A DNA stretch of 64,000 bases from Oscillospiraceae bacterium. GTDB taxonomy: Bacteria > Bacillota > Clostridia > Oscillospirales > Ruminococcaceae. The DNA is taken from NCBI GenBank assembly GCA_009780025.1, contig WRAV01000001.1:1-64000 (forward strand). Reading direction: 5' to 3'. Positions within the stretch are counted from its first letter, which is position 1. Every line of letters starts with the position of its first letter. Positions 34,201 through 42,949 of this stretch are shown piece by piece. The notes under the pieces were generated by a model, which worked only from the letters and a program-made list of their open reading frames with translations, searched no databases and was not told the origin of the DNA. The translations under genes were made by a program, and so were the position numbers.

Positions 34201-35870
34201 TGTCGCTAAATGCGGCCATTCAACACGCGGATGAAAACTTCCTCATTGCCCTCAGCAATAAGGGCTTGCTGGCCCGCGCCCTGCGTGAGCTGCCCAGTGC
34301 CGGTGTCAGCGTTTCTTGGGAGGGGGATCGCCTGATCGTCGCCTTTGCGGACGAGACCTCGCTTACAATTGAAGGCACGGTTCAGAATTACAGCTGTAGC
34401 TGCCCCTCGCGCGCTGTGTGCAAGCACCTGCTTATGGCTGTGCTCACCGCCCAGAATGAGCCGCCGGGCGAAAGCGAGCCCGAAGCCGCCCCACCGCCCG
34501 ACTTCTCGTATATAGCGGCGACCAGTGCAGACGCCCTCGAAAAGCTGGCTGGCAAGCGGGTCTTTACCGCCGCGGTAATAGCTGTAGGGTGTGGGCAAGA
34601 ATCCGAGGTCGAAGAGGGCAGCACCCTGACCGTGCGGCTTCGCGATACTGGCCATGTTGTACGCTTTCTCCCATCCGACGGCCTTGAGGGGGCGGGATGC
34701 AGCTGCAAGTCGTCGGATTTTTGTATCCATAGGACGCAGGCTGTGCTGCATGTTATGCTGCGGGACGGCGGCTCGCTCGATCCATCATTTGCTTTGGATA
34801 CGGCGGAAGCTGAGCCTGTTTTCAGCGACGCGCCCGCACCTTTAGTGCGCGACTTTGTCTGCCAGACGCTGGAGATTGGCCTTGCCCGCCTGCCTGATGA
34901 CATGCCCGGCCGATTTTTGCAGCTCGCCACCATCTGCCACGGTGCGCGCCTGCCACGACTTGAGCGGCTTTGCAACCGCGTAGCGGGCCAGCTCGGGCTG
35001 CTTTCCGCGAAGAATGCGGCCTTTGAGCGGGAGGCCACGCTTGGCGACCTTTCGGATATTTACTCGCTCTGTCTGGCAATAGAGGCGGGCGCCCGCGACA
35101 AAGAGACGCTAGGCGTCTTCCGAGAGAAATATCAGCGCCAGGCCAGCCTGACACTGCATGGTCTCGGTGCGTATCAGTGGCACTCTACGGGCGGGTATAC
35201 CGGCGTCACGCTGTTTTTCTACGAGCCACAGGGGGCGCAGACGCTGCGCTACACGCTGGCACTGCCCGACAGCGCGAACCCAGCACCCGAGCGAATGTTA
35301 GATTCAAGCGCGCCGTGGGGGATTCCCGGTAACCTGCGGGCTATCTGCCACGTGTCTCTGGCCCTTACCAGTGGCAAGCTGAACGGTTATGGACAGCTAT
35401 CATCGTCTGACGAGGGCCGCGCCCGCGTTCTAGGGAGCGTGGACTACACTAGCCTGGAGTTTGCACCCATCCTTTTCCAAAAATTCGCGGGCCTTGCGTC
35501 CGCACTCTGGGACGCCAGGGAGCGCGGCCAGCAGGAAATGGTAGCTATTTTGCACCCAAGCACTTGGTCGCAGAGCCGGTTTGATCAGATAGATCAGATT
35601 TGGAGTTGTATCATCTACGACCAGGACGGCTGCCCGCTGACGCTACAAGTGCGCTACGAACCCAGCACAAAAAAGCTCATTGAGAACCTTGCGAAGTATC
35701 TGCCAAAAGAGCGTGAAAACGGCGTGGGCCTGCTTGCGCGCATATGGATGGACAAAGGCCGGCTTGTGGCATTTCCTGTCACACTTTACGCGGAGAGCAT
35801 TATAGAGCTCGGCTTTGAACGGGAGAGGGCAAAGCGCGGCAAAAAAGATTACTACGACTGGAGCGTCTAG
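34200..35870 (+). CDS. SWIM zinc-finger protein (YehQ-like) with two CxCxnCxH clusters
   Basis: The 556-residue protein contains a canonical SWIM motif (Cys66, Cys68, Cys74, His76; CSCPSRAVCKH) and a second cluster of the same spacing at Cys167, Cys169, Cys175, His177 (CSCKSSDFCIH). SWIM fingers bind DNA or protein. The remaining 370 residues form an alpha/beta region with no family I recognise. It is encoded directly after the VWA gene (TAATG). Two SWIM-like clusters 100 residues apart suggest a duplicated binding unit. Confidence 0.88.
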   Translation: MSLNAAIQHADENFLIALSNKGLLARALRELPSAGVSVSWEGDRLIVAFADETSLTIEGTVQNYSCSCPSRAVCKHLLMAVLTAQNEPPGESEPEAAPPPDFSYIAATSADALEKLAGKRVFTAAVIAVGCGQESEVEEGSTLTVRLRDTGHVVRFLPSDGLEGAGCSCKSSDFCIHRTQAVLHVMLRDGGSLDPSFALDTAEAEPVFSDAPAPLVRDFVCQTLEIGLARLPDDMPGRFLQLATICHGARLPRLERLCNRVAGQLGLLSAKNAAFEREATLGDLSDIYSLCLAIEAGARDKETLGVFREKYQRQASLTLHGLGAYQWHSTGGYTGVTLFFYEPQGAQTLRYTLALPDSANPAPERMLDSSAPWGIPGNLRAICHVSLALTSGKLNGYGQLSSSDEGRARVLGSVDYTSLEFAPILFQKFAGLASALWDARERGQQEMVAILHPSTWSQSRFDQIDQIWSCIIYDQDGCPLTLQVRYEPSTKKLIENLAKYLPKERENGVGLLARIWMDKGRLVAFPVTLYAESIIELGFERERAKRGKKDYYDWSV

Positions 35871-35872
35871 CC

Positions 35873-36205
35873 ATGCCTTACGAAAGCATGCTCGAGATTT
35901 TAGAAGAAGCGCGAGACCTGCTGGGCGTTTTGTTCGAACACGGCCTGGCAAGCACCGGCCCCATAAGCAAAGAACTCGAAGAGCAAAGCCGTACCTTCGC
36001 TTTGGCCGGACTTGAACACGGCGGCAAACTGCTCGCGGACTTGGCCGGCGAGCTCACTGCTACTCGCTTAAACTCCGCCGGAGACTACGAGCGCGCGGTC
36101 GCATTGCTAACCGAGCTTTGGCGGTACATTGCCGCCTGCCTGTACAGGCTTGACTTTGTATGGGCGCAAAGCGATTGCAATACACCCTCGGCTCCCACCG
36201 AATAA
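35873..36205 (+). CDS. Small helical protein of unknown function, 110 aa
   Basis: The gene starts three bases after the SWIM stop and clearly belongs to the operon. The protein is acidic and wholly helical by composition, with regular Leu/Ala spacing (LEILEEARDLLGVLFEHGLA). It has no signal sequence and no cysteine or histidine cluster; its only cysteines are scattered. I do not recognise the family. Given its place it may be a small accessory subunit of the ATPase-VWA system. Confidence 0.65.
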   Translation: MPYESMLEILEEARDLLGVLFEHGLASTGPISKELEEQSRTFALAGLEHGGKLLADLAGELTATRLNSAGDYERAVALLTELWRYIAACLYRLDFVWAQSDCNTPSAPTE

Positions 36206-36271
36206 CCGCAAGCGATCATACGCACAATATAGATTATGGCACTGCATTTATAAACCGGAGGGAATATCACT

Positions 36272-37711
36272 ATGCCGACAGAGGGCTGGAACTTCGAGCA
36301 CACTTACGCGGAGCTTCCGCAGATGTTTTACTGCAACCAAAGGCCGGCGGCCCCACGTGCTCCCCAAATGGTCGTTTTCAACCACACTCTCGCGGGGTCT
36401 CTGGGCCTGAATCCAGGCGCGCTGGAAGATTCCCCAGAAGTGTTTGCGGGCAGTGTTTTGCCCCAGGGTGCGAGCCCCATATCCCAAGCTTATGCAGGGT
36501 ATCAATTCGGCCACTTTGCCATGCTGGGGGATGGCCGGGCGGTTCTGTTGGGAGAGCACTCTGCCCCGGATAGCCGCAAGTTTGACATACAGCTCAAAGG
36601 CTCGGGGCGCACGCCATATTCACGCGGCGGCGACGGCCTTGCAGCCCTCTCGCCCATGCTGAGGGAATACATCATCAGCGAGGCGATGTTTGCTTTGGGT
36701 ATCCCGACAACCCGCTCTTTGGCGGTGGTGCTTACCGGCAGCAACGTCAATCGGGGAGAAGCCTTGCAAGGTGCCATTTTGACACGTGTTGCCTCAAGCC
36801 ATATAAGGGTGGGAACCTTCGATTATGCCTCCGCATACGGCTCGAAAGAAGATTTGCAGGCACTTGCCGACTACAGCATCCTCCGCCACTTCCCGCGACT
36901 TGCAGGAGAGAAGAGCAAATACCTTTTGCTCTTGCGGGAGGTTTGCCGACGTCAAGCATCTCTGATAGCCAAGTGGCAGCTAGTTGGCTTTATACATGGA
37001 GTAATGAATACGGATAATATGACAATTTCGGGCGAGACAATAGATTATGGCCCCTGCGCTTTCATGGACACTTACAGCCCGGACACCGTTTTTAGCTCTA
37101 TTGACACCTATGGGCGCTACGCTTACAAAAACCAGCCGGCTATCGGCGCTTGGAATTTATCCAGGTTTGCCCAGTCGCTGTTGCCGTTAATAGATGAAAA
37201 TCAAGACAGGGCTATAGAACTTGCAGAAGCCGAAATTTCAGGTTACCTGGAGCTCTATGATGAATTTTGGCTTGCCGGTATGCGCGCTAAGCTAGGGCTT
37301 GTCAGCGAGAGTGGGGAAGACCTTCAACTCGTCACGGAGTTATTGGGGTTGATGGAGATGCATAAGCTGGATTATACAAACACCTTCCGCTGGCTGGCGC
37401 TTGCAGGTCGTGAAGCCAAAGCACCGCTTGAAGTAGCCGAATTTGCCCCCTGGCTGGAAAAGTGGCGCAGCAGGCTGAGCCGAGAGTATCGAAACCTAGA
37501 GCACGCGGTGGAGCTGATGAAAAAGCACAACCCGGCTGTTATTCCGAGAAACCACAGGGTCGAAGAAGCTTTGGCTGCAGCCGAGCACGATGACTTGACC
37601 GTTATGCAAAGTCTGCTCAGCGCCCTAATCAAGCCATATGAAGATTCAGAGGCGTATTCTTCGCCCCCCGAGGACACCTTGCGGGAATACAAGACATTTT
37701 GCGGAACCTAA
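36272..37711 (+). CDS. selO: Protein adenylyltransferase SelO (YdiU family)
   Basis: SelO is a pseudokinase-fold enzyme that transfers AMP from ATP to Ser, Thr or Tyr of target proteins. The 479-residue protein has the family residues: Lys in QLKGSGRTPYSRGGDG, Glu in REYIISEAM, Arg in TRVASSHIRVGTF, HGVMNTDNM and the metal-binding Asp in DYGPCAFMD. It ends in TFCGT, and the Cys is at the position of selenocysteine in animal SelO. It follows the small helical gene by 66 bases on the same strand with its own GGAGGG site, so it may be part of the same operon. Confidence 0.95.
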   Translation: MPTEGWNFEHTYAELPQMFYCNQRPAAPRAPQMVVFNHTLAGSLGLNPGALEDSPEVFAGSVLPQGASPISQAYAGYQFGHFAMLGDGRAVLLGEHSAPDSRKFDIQLKGSGRTPYSRGGDGLAALSPMLREYIISEAMFALGIPTTRSLAVVLTGSNVNRGEALQGAILTRVASSHIRVGTFDYASAYGSKEDLQALADYSILRHFPRLAGEKSKYLLLLREVCRRQASLIAKWQLVGFIHGVMNTDNMTISGETIDYGPCAFMDTYSPDTVFSSIDTYGRYAYKNQPAIGAWNLSRFAQSLLPLIDENQDRAIELAEAEISGYLELYDEFWLAGMRAKLGLVSESGEDLQLVTELLGLMEMHKLDYTNTFRWLALAGREAKAPLEVAEFAPWLEKWRSRLSREYRNLEHAVELMKKHNPAVIPRNHRVEEALAAAEHDDLTVMQSLLSALIKPYEDSEAYSSPPEDTLREYKTFCGT

Positions 37712-37889
37712 GCTAAGTGCAGTTTGTTAGACTACGGTGTGAGGCTGGTGTTAAAGCTTTACGAAACTATAAAAACATGGAAACAGTCCGCAAATGACAC
37801 TCTTAGCGCACCCATCAAACATGGGCTTGCATTTTGTTGTTTATCTATAATAAATAGAATTATTGTGCGAAATATGTGAAATTTTAGAA

Positions 37890-37918
37890 TTGACTTTTTG
37901 AGGATAAGGGTCTAAGAT
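37890..37918 (+). promoter_or_regulatory. Probable promoter of the amino-acid fermentation operon
   Basis: TTGACT, 17 bases, TAAGAT, 187 bases upstream of the dehydrogenase start. The 394-base gap between selO and the dehydrogenase (37712-38105) is AT-rich and shows no gene. I looked for a sigma-54 -24/-12 element, as drives bkd-type genes, and saw none. Confidence 0.45.
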
Positions 37919-38105
37919 GCCTACAAAAGGATAAATAGCTACCGGTAAAGATTTATCTGGGTGGTGTGGGAGTCAAAGTGTGCACACTGCACGATACATA
38001 CCTTCGCATCTCGCTTCCAGCTTTGCTTTGGAACCAAGATAGCTCAGGTAGCTTTTATGGTGCGCTAAACAAATATTGTGATAAAAATATGGGGAGGCAA
38101 GTGAG

Positions 38106-39461
38106 ATGGCAAGTTTGTTCAACGTTCTCAAAGCAGAAGGGCTCACAACTCTGAGGATTCGTTATGATTTTCGCACGGACGTATTCCGCTTTGTGGCAGC
38201 AAAGGAGTGGGAGCCCAGCACTGATTTTTCCAAGTATAACAAGACGTTCAATGTGAGGAGCTACTTGACTGATGACGCAGTCTACCTGAACACCGCAGCA
38301 GTTATTGCAATGGTTGAGAAGCATGGGCAAACAGAGCACCTAAATAGGGTTCAAGATCTTGTTCGCCAAGGCAAGCATTTTGGCATCGACATGTTTTACA
38401 ACGACAAGTTTAACATCCGGTTTATCTGCGGTATCCACAGCCCCAAGCGCGGTGTTAACAACAAGAGCCACGCCACAATGGCCGGCGCTACCCGCCGCAA
38501 AGACCTCTCGCTTCCCGAGATCGACGCCATCATTGACGCACTGAACCTTTCCCGCTCGATGGCCTTCAAAAATATTGCCGCCGACATTCCCTTCGGCGGC
38601 TGCAAAACCACTATACAAATGGACACTCCCGACATCAACAACATGGAAGTCATGGGTTTTATGGCGTATGCCTGCGACACCACACGCTGCCTGACCGGCC
38701 CGGACATGGCTTTCCCTAAAGAGATGGTCACAGTCATGAATAAGAACTTCACCATGCAGTATGTCGGTGGCCCCGGTTCCGCTTTGGGCGACACAGCTAT
38801 CCCGACCGCGCTGGGCGCATACCTTGCCCTCAAACAAGCGGTTAAGTTCAAGACAGGCTCCGAGAGCTTGGACGGCATGTCGGTAGCGATTCAGGGACTT
38901 GGCGCCGTTGGTTACGCGATGGCCGAGTGCGTCCTGCAAGAGAAGACAAAGCTGTTCGTGGCCGACATCAACGAGGCGACTCTTGACAAGCTCGTGAAGG
39001 CATACCCTGGCCGCGACATCACAGTTGTGCCCACCGGCGAGATTATCAACGTAGACGCCGATATATTCAGCCCTAGCGCCATGGGCGGTATCCTAGGCGA
39101 AGAAGAGATTAAGGCCGTCAAATTCAAGTACATAATCGGAGCGGCAAACAACCAGCTGCGCGCCACCAACCAAGAAGAAGAACTTAGGCTTGCAAAGCTC
39201 CTGGCAGACCGCGGCATTCTCTTCCAAGTAGACTGGTGGCACAACTGTGCCGGCGTTCTTGCAGCCGCCATGGAGTACGTCCACGGGTTTGATAAGAACA
39301 ACGATGACCTTGTCAAAGCTGTTCGCGAAGTGTTGCCCACCCAAACCTGGAAGAACCTTAACCGCGCTAAGGAGCAGGGCATTACGCCGACAGAGAGTGC
39401 ATACAGAAGCTGCAATGAACTCATTTACGGCGATGTGGCAGACGCATATTGGAAAATATAA
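38106..39461 (+). CDS. Glu/Leu/Phe/Val-type amino-acid dehydrogenase
   Basis: The 451-residue protein has the two-domain layout of this family. The catalytic segment is AFKNIAADIPFGGCKTTI, which holds both active-site lysines, and the NAD-binding loop is IQGLGAVGYAMAE near residue 260. Leucine dehydrogenases usually read GGGK where this has GGCK, and the N-terminus is about 80 residues longer than leucine dehydrogenase. It is therefore a divergent member and may favour aromatic or branched amino acids. It would supply the 2-oxo acid to IorAB, encoded three genes on. GGAGG precedes the ATG. Confidence 0.9.
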   Translation: MASLFNVLKAEGLTTLRIRYDFRTDVFRFVAAKEWEPSTDFSKYNKTFNVRSYLTDDAVYLNTAAVIAMVEKHGQTEHLNRVQDLVRQGKHFGIDMFYNDKFNIRFICGIHSPKRGVNNKSHATMAGATRRKDLSLPEIDAIIDALNLSRSMAFKNIAADIPFGGCKTTIQMDTPDINNMEVMGFMAYACDTTRCLTGPDMAFPKEMVTVMNKNFTMQYVGGPGSALGDTAIPTALGAYLALKQAVKFKTGSESLDGMSVAIQGLGAVGYAMAECVLQEKTKLFVADINEATLDKLVKAYPGRDITVVPTGEIINVDADIFSPSAMGGILGEEEIKAVKFKYIIGAANNQLRATNQEEELRLAKLLADRGILFQVDWWHNCAGVLAAAMEYVHGFDKNNDDLVKAVREVLPTQTWKNLNRAKEQGITPTESAYRSCNELIYGDVADAYWKI

Positions 39462-39476
39462 GGGGGGGGAAAACGC

Positions 39477-40373
39477 ATGTTTGCTAACTTTACAGAGTTA
39501 AAAGACAGCCTTTCGGCCAGTGCAGCTAAGACCCTTGTTGTGGCATCCGCCCACGACAAACATACGTTGGAGGCGGTATACGAAGCCGTGCAGTCGCTGC
39601 CTATGAAGTACATCCTGGTCGGCGACAAGGCGAAGATTCTGGAGATATCCCGCGAGCTTGGCGTGACACCGGCTGAAGGCGATATTGTGGACGCTGCTGA
39701 CGATGCGGCCTGTGCTTGCAAAGCGATTGACCTTATCCGCGAGGGCCGCGGCAATGTACTGATGAAGGGCTTAATCGAAACCGGCACTCTGCTAAAAGCG
39801 GCGCTGGACAAAGAGAACGGCATTCGGGGAACCGGAACAATGTCACACTTGGCTGTGCTTGAAGTTCCCGGTTACCACAAGCTGGTTGCCGTCACCGACG
39901 GTGGGATGATTCCTCACCCCACCTTGGAGCAAAAAGCCGACATCGCCCGGAACGCTATTGGTTTCTTCCAAAAGCTGGGCGTACAAAAGCCACAAGTCGC
40001 GGCGCTTGCCGCCGCCGAGGCCGTAAGCGAAAAAATGCCGGAAACACAGGCTGCTGCTGAGCTGCAAGCCATGTGCGGGCGCGGCGAGCTGGGCGAGTGT
40101 GTCGTAGAGGGTCCGCTGTCTTTCGACATCTCGGTCAGCAAGGAGTCCGCAGCTATCAAGAAACACCCCAGCAAAATCACAGGCGAAGTGGACATTCTGC
40201 TGGTGCCCGGGGTTGCGACAGGCAATATCCTTTGCAAGGGGCTGCTTTACTGGGGTGGCGCCAAAATGGCCGGCTGTGTTCTGGGAGCAAAAGTACCGAT
40301 CGTGCTGGTATCGCGCGGTGCTACCGCAGAGGAAAAGCTGCTCTCCATCACGCTCTGCCTTAAAGCGGGTTAG
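39477..40373 (+). CDS. ptb: Phosphate acyltransferase, phosphate butyryltransferase type (Ptb)
   Basis: The 298-residue protein matches phosphotransbutyrylase: NVLMKGLIETGTLLKAALDK and GTMSHLAVLEVPGYHKL in the first half and DILLVPGVATGNILCKGLLY in the second. It exchanges the CoA of an acyl-CoA for phosphate. With Buk it conserves the thioester energy as ATP. It lies 15 bases after the dehydrogenase with a GGGGGG-rich ribosome site. Its TAG stop is formed at the left border of a repeat element. Confidence 0.95.
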   Translation: MFANFTELKDSLSASAAKTLVVASAHDKHTLEAVYEAVQSLPMKYILVGDKAKILEISRELGVTPAEGDIVDAADDAACACKAIDLIREGRGNVLMKGLIETGTLLKAALDKENGIRGTGTMSHLAVLEVPGYHKLVAVTDGGMIPHPTLEQKADIARNAIGFFQKLGVQKPQVAALAAAEAVSEKMPETQAAAELQAMCGRGELGECVVEGPLSFDISVSKESAAIKKHPSKITGEVDILLVPGVATGNILCKGLLYWGGAKMAGCVLGAKVPIVLVSRGATAEEKLLSITLCLKAG

Positions 40374-40532
40374 AACCTATATTCATAACTCAGCGCACCG
40401 CTACGGCAACGAGTTTTCCGTCGTGCTGCGTCAGTTTCCCTTGGAATACATACAGTATTCCCGCAGAAAATTCCTTGCCCAGCGAAAAACTCGCTGCCGC
40501 ACCGGCACACTTCGTTTATGAATACAGGTTCT
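40372..40532. mobile_element. 161-base palindromic MITE-like element within the ptb-iorA gap
   Basis: The ends are inverted copies, AGAACCTATATTCATAA and TTATGAATACAGGTTCT (16 of 17 pair), and the two arms remain complementary inward (CGGCAACGAGTTTTCCG against CGAAAAACTCGCTGCCG). The whole element can fold on itself around GGAATACATACAGTATTCC. TTA occurs on both sides of GAACC...GGTTC, which could be a target duplication. It has no coding capacity. It sits between two genes that should be cotranscribed, so it will be present in the mRNA as a large hairpin. Confidence 0.7.
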
Positions 40533-40587
40533 TAAGAATACAATTTTAAGATATATTCAAAAACTAAGCGAAAGAGAGGAAAGTCTT

Positions 40588-42363
40588 ATGAAACGATTGT
40601 TGACAGGCAACGAGGCCATAGCCCACGGCGCGTGGGAGGCGGGCGTTGCGTTTGCTTCAGCCTATCCGGGTACGCCCAGCTCTGAAATACTAGCGAATGT
40701 TGCAAGGTACAAAGAAATCAAGTCCGAGTGGGCTCCCAACGAAAAGGTAGCCCTGGAAGCCGCTATAGGTGCTTCGCTCGGTGGCGTGCGCAGCATTGCC
40801 GCTATGAAGCACGTCGGCGTTAACGTGGCTGCGGACCCCTTGTTTACCTACGCGTACATGGGTGTAAGCGGTGGCATGGTGCTTATCTCCGCCGACGAGC
40901 CTGGCCAGCACTCCAGCCAGAATGAGCAGGACAACCGCTGGTACGCGGTATCTGCCAAGCTGCCAATGTTTGAGCCCTCCAATAGCCAAGAGTGCAGAGA
41001 TATGCTTGCCGAGGCTTACGACATCAGCGAGAAGTACGACGCGCCTGTGCTGATGCGTGTTACTACCCGCATCTGCCACTCTAAGAGCATTGTCGACACC
41101 AGCGACAGGAAAGAAGTTGCTGCAAAGCCGTACAAAAAGCAGCCCGAGAAGAATCTGATGGTTCCGCACTACGCGAGAATGCGCCGCGCCGTGGTCGAAC
41201 AGCGGATGAACGACCTTGCCGAGTACACAGAGGTAAGCCCGTTTAACTACATAGAAAAAGGCGGAAAAATTGGCGTAATCGCTTCCGGTATGTGCTACCA
41301 CTTTGCACGGGAAGTATTCGGCGATGACGTAACATACCTAAAACTGGGCTTCACAAACCCGCTGCCGTCAGGCCTTCTGGCAAAGTTTTACGATATGGTT
41401 GACGAAGTCTACATTATCGAAGAGAACGACCCCTACATCGAAAACTGGGTCAAAGCTCAAGGTTACAGCTGCAAGGGCAAAGACACACTGCCGCCGTTTG
41501 GCGAGATGACACCGGATGTTATCCGCAAAGCTGTACGTGGCGAAGAGCTCCCGGTTATCGATTACGACAGGGGCCTTGTCGTGCCAAGACCGCCAACACT
41601 CTGCGCAGGCTGCCCACACCGCGGATTCTTCTACGAGCTGAGCAAGCTTAAGAATGTAGCGATTTCCGGTGATATCGGCTGCTACACCCTTGGCTTTGCA
41701 CCACCGTACAACGCTATGGACACCTGCCTGTGCATGGGCGGAGCCTTCAGTGTGGCCCACGGCATGCAGGAAGCGTTCGACCACAGCGGCCAAAACGTCC
41801 GAGCAATAGGCGTTCTTGGTGACAGCACATTCTTCCACACCGGCATAAACTCCCTCATGGAGATTGCCTACAACGGCAGCAAGGCTATCAGCGTTATTCT
41901 GGACAACCGCATAACCGGCATGACCGGCCACCAGGAAAACCCGGGCTCCGGTCGTCTTCTGGGCGGCGATCCCGCGCCTGTCATGAAGATCATGGATATT
42001 GTTAAGGCGCTTGGCTTCAAGCACGTATTCGAAGTCAACCCCAACGATATTAAGGCTATGAAGAAGACATTTGCCGATGCGTTGGCACTGGATGAAGCCT
42101 CCGTTATCGTCACTGTTTGGCCCTGCCCGCTCAAGAGAATGGACGAAGAAGAGCGCGGACTTTTCGGTAACCCGTTTACAACACGGTGCGTAGTAGATCA
42201 AGACAAGTGCATCGGCTGTAAGCTCTGCATCAAGTGCGGTTGCCCGGCGCTGTCTATGAACAGAGCAATCAAGAAAGCAGAGATAGACGCACCTCAATGC
42301 GTGGGCTGCGACGTATGCGTTCAGATTTGCCCGAAACAAGCAATCGCAAAGGAGGTCAAGTAA
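40588..42363 (+). CDS. iorA: Indolepyruvate ferredoxin oxidoreductase, alpha subunit (IorA)
   Basis: The 591-residue protein has the N-terminal pyruvate-ferredoxin oxidoreductase domain (GNEAIAHGAWEAGVAFASAY), the thiamine-diphosphate domain (GDIGCYTLGFAPPYNAMDTC) and, after residue 525, two 4Fe-4S clusters (CIGCKLCIKCGCP, CVGCDVCVQICPK). It oxidises aryl-pyruvates to aryl-acetyl-CoA and reduces ferredoxin. The stop lies one base before the iorB start. Related enzymes also accept branched 2-oxo acids. Confidence 0.95.
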   Translation: MKRLLTGNEAIAHGAWEAGVAFASAYPGTPSSEILANVARYKEIKSEWAPNEKVALEAAIGASLGGVRSIAAMKHVGVNVAADPLFTYAYMGVSGGMVLISADEPGQHSSQNEQDNRWYAVSAKLPMFEPSNSQECRDMLAEAYDISEKYDAPVLMRVTTRICHSKSIVDTSDRKEVAAKPYKKQPEKNLMVPHYARMRRAVVEQRMNDLAEYTEVSPFNYIEKGGKIGVIASGMCYHFAREVFGDDVTYLKLGFTNPLPSGLLAKFYDMVDEVYIIEENDPYIENWVKAQGYSCKGKDTLPPFGEMTPDVIRKAVRGEELPVIDYDRGLVVPRPPTLCAGCPHRGFFYELSKLKNVAISGDIGCYTLGFAPPYNAMDTCLCMGGAFSVAHGMQEAFDHSGQNVRAIGVLGDSTFFHTGINSLMEIAYNGSKAISVILDNRITGMTGHQENPGSGRLLGGDPAPVMKIMDIVKALGFKHVFEVNPNDIKAMKKTFADALALDEASVIVTVWPCPLKRMDEEERGLFGNPFTTRCVVDQDKCIGCKLCIKCGCPALSMNRAIKKAEIDAPQCVGCDVCVQICPKQAIAKEVK

Positions 42364-42364
42364 A

Positions 42365-42937
42365 ATGACAAAGAGCATTTTGTTGGTAGGCGTAGGCGGC
42401 CAAGGTACCATTTTGGCCAGTAAGCTGCTTACAATCGGCCTTATGCAATCGGGCTACGATGTAAAGATGAGTGAGATTCACGGCATGAGTCAGCGCGGCG
42501 GTTCGGTTTCCAGCCAGGTGCGCTACGGCAAAAGGGTAGAGTCCCCGGTTATCGAACTTGGTGGCGCCGATATTCTGATCTCGTTTGAAAAGATGGAAGC
42601 TTTGCGGTGGCTGGAATATCTGCGCAAAGACGGCAAAGCTGTCGTCAACGATTACCAGATCAACCCAATGCCGGTCGTCTCCGGTGTAGCTGACTACTCA
42701 GATAAGATTGGCGATGAGCTGGCAGCCAAAGTAGCCGACATCACATTTGTTAAGGCATTCGATGAAGCTATGGCTCTTGGTAATCCCAAGGTGCTCAACA
42801 TTGTTCTGCTGGGTACAATCGTGAAGATGATGAACCTTACTGACATTGACTGGAACGCCATTATCGCGGCCGAAGTTAAAAAGAACTTTATAGAGCTCAA
42901 CCAAAAGGCCCTTGCTCGCGGCCTCGAGCTAGTATAG
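42365..42937 (+). CDS. iorB: Indolepyruvate ferredoxin oxidoreductase, beta subunit (IorB)
   Basis: A 190-residue gamma-domain type subunit with the glycine-rich start LLVGVGGQGTILASKLLTIG and the conserved MSEIHGMSQRGGSVSSQVRYG. It forms the complex with IorA, and the genes are separated by one base. Confidence 0.94.
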   Translation: MTKSILLVGVGGQGTILASKLLTIGLMQSGYDVKMSEIHGMSQRGGSVSSQVRYGKRVESPVIELGGADILISFEKMEALRWLEYLRKDGKAVVNDYQINPMPVVSGVADYSDKIGDELAAKVADITFVKAFDEAMALGNPKVLNIVLLGTIVKMMNLTDIDWNAIIAAEVKKNFIELNQKALARGLELV

Positions 42938-42949
42938 CGGGAGGGGAAG

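Noticed and set aside
37712-38105. Sigma-54 promoter for the amino-acid operon
   Set aside because: No GG/GC pair with ten-base spacing fits; a sigma-A-like promoter is present instead.
41368-42411. 347-codon frame antisense to iorA
   Set aside because: Antisense shadow of a GC-skewed gene: His/Val/Ala-rich, no ribosome site. The same applies to the long antisense frames over dhaK (10800-11468), the binding protein (15661-16239), the AraB-like kinase (17306-17890) and the FGGY kinase (22974-23765).
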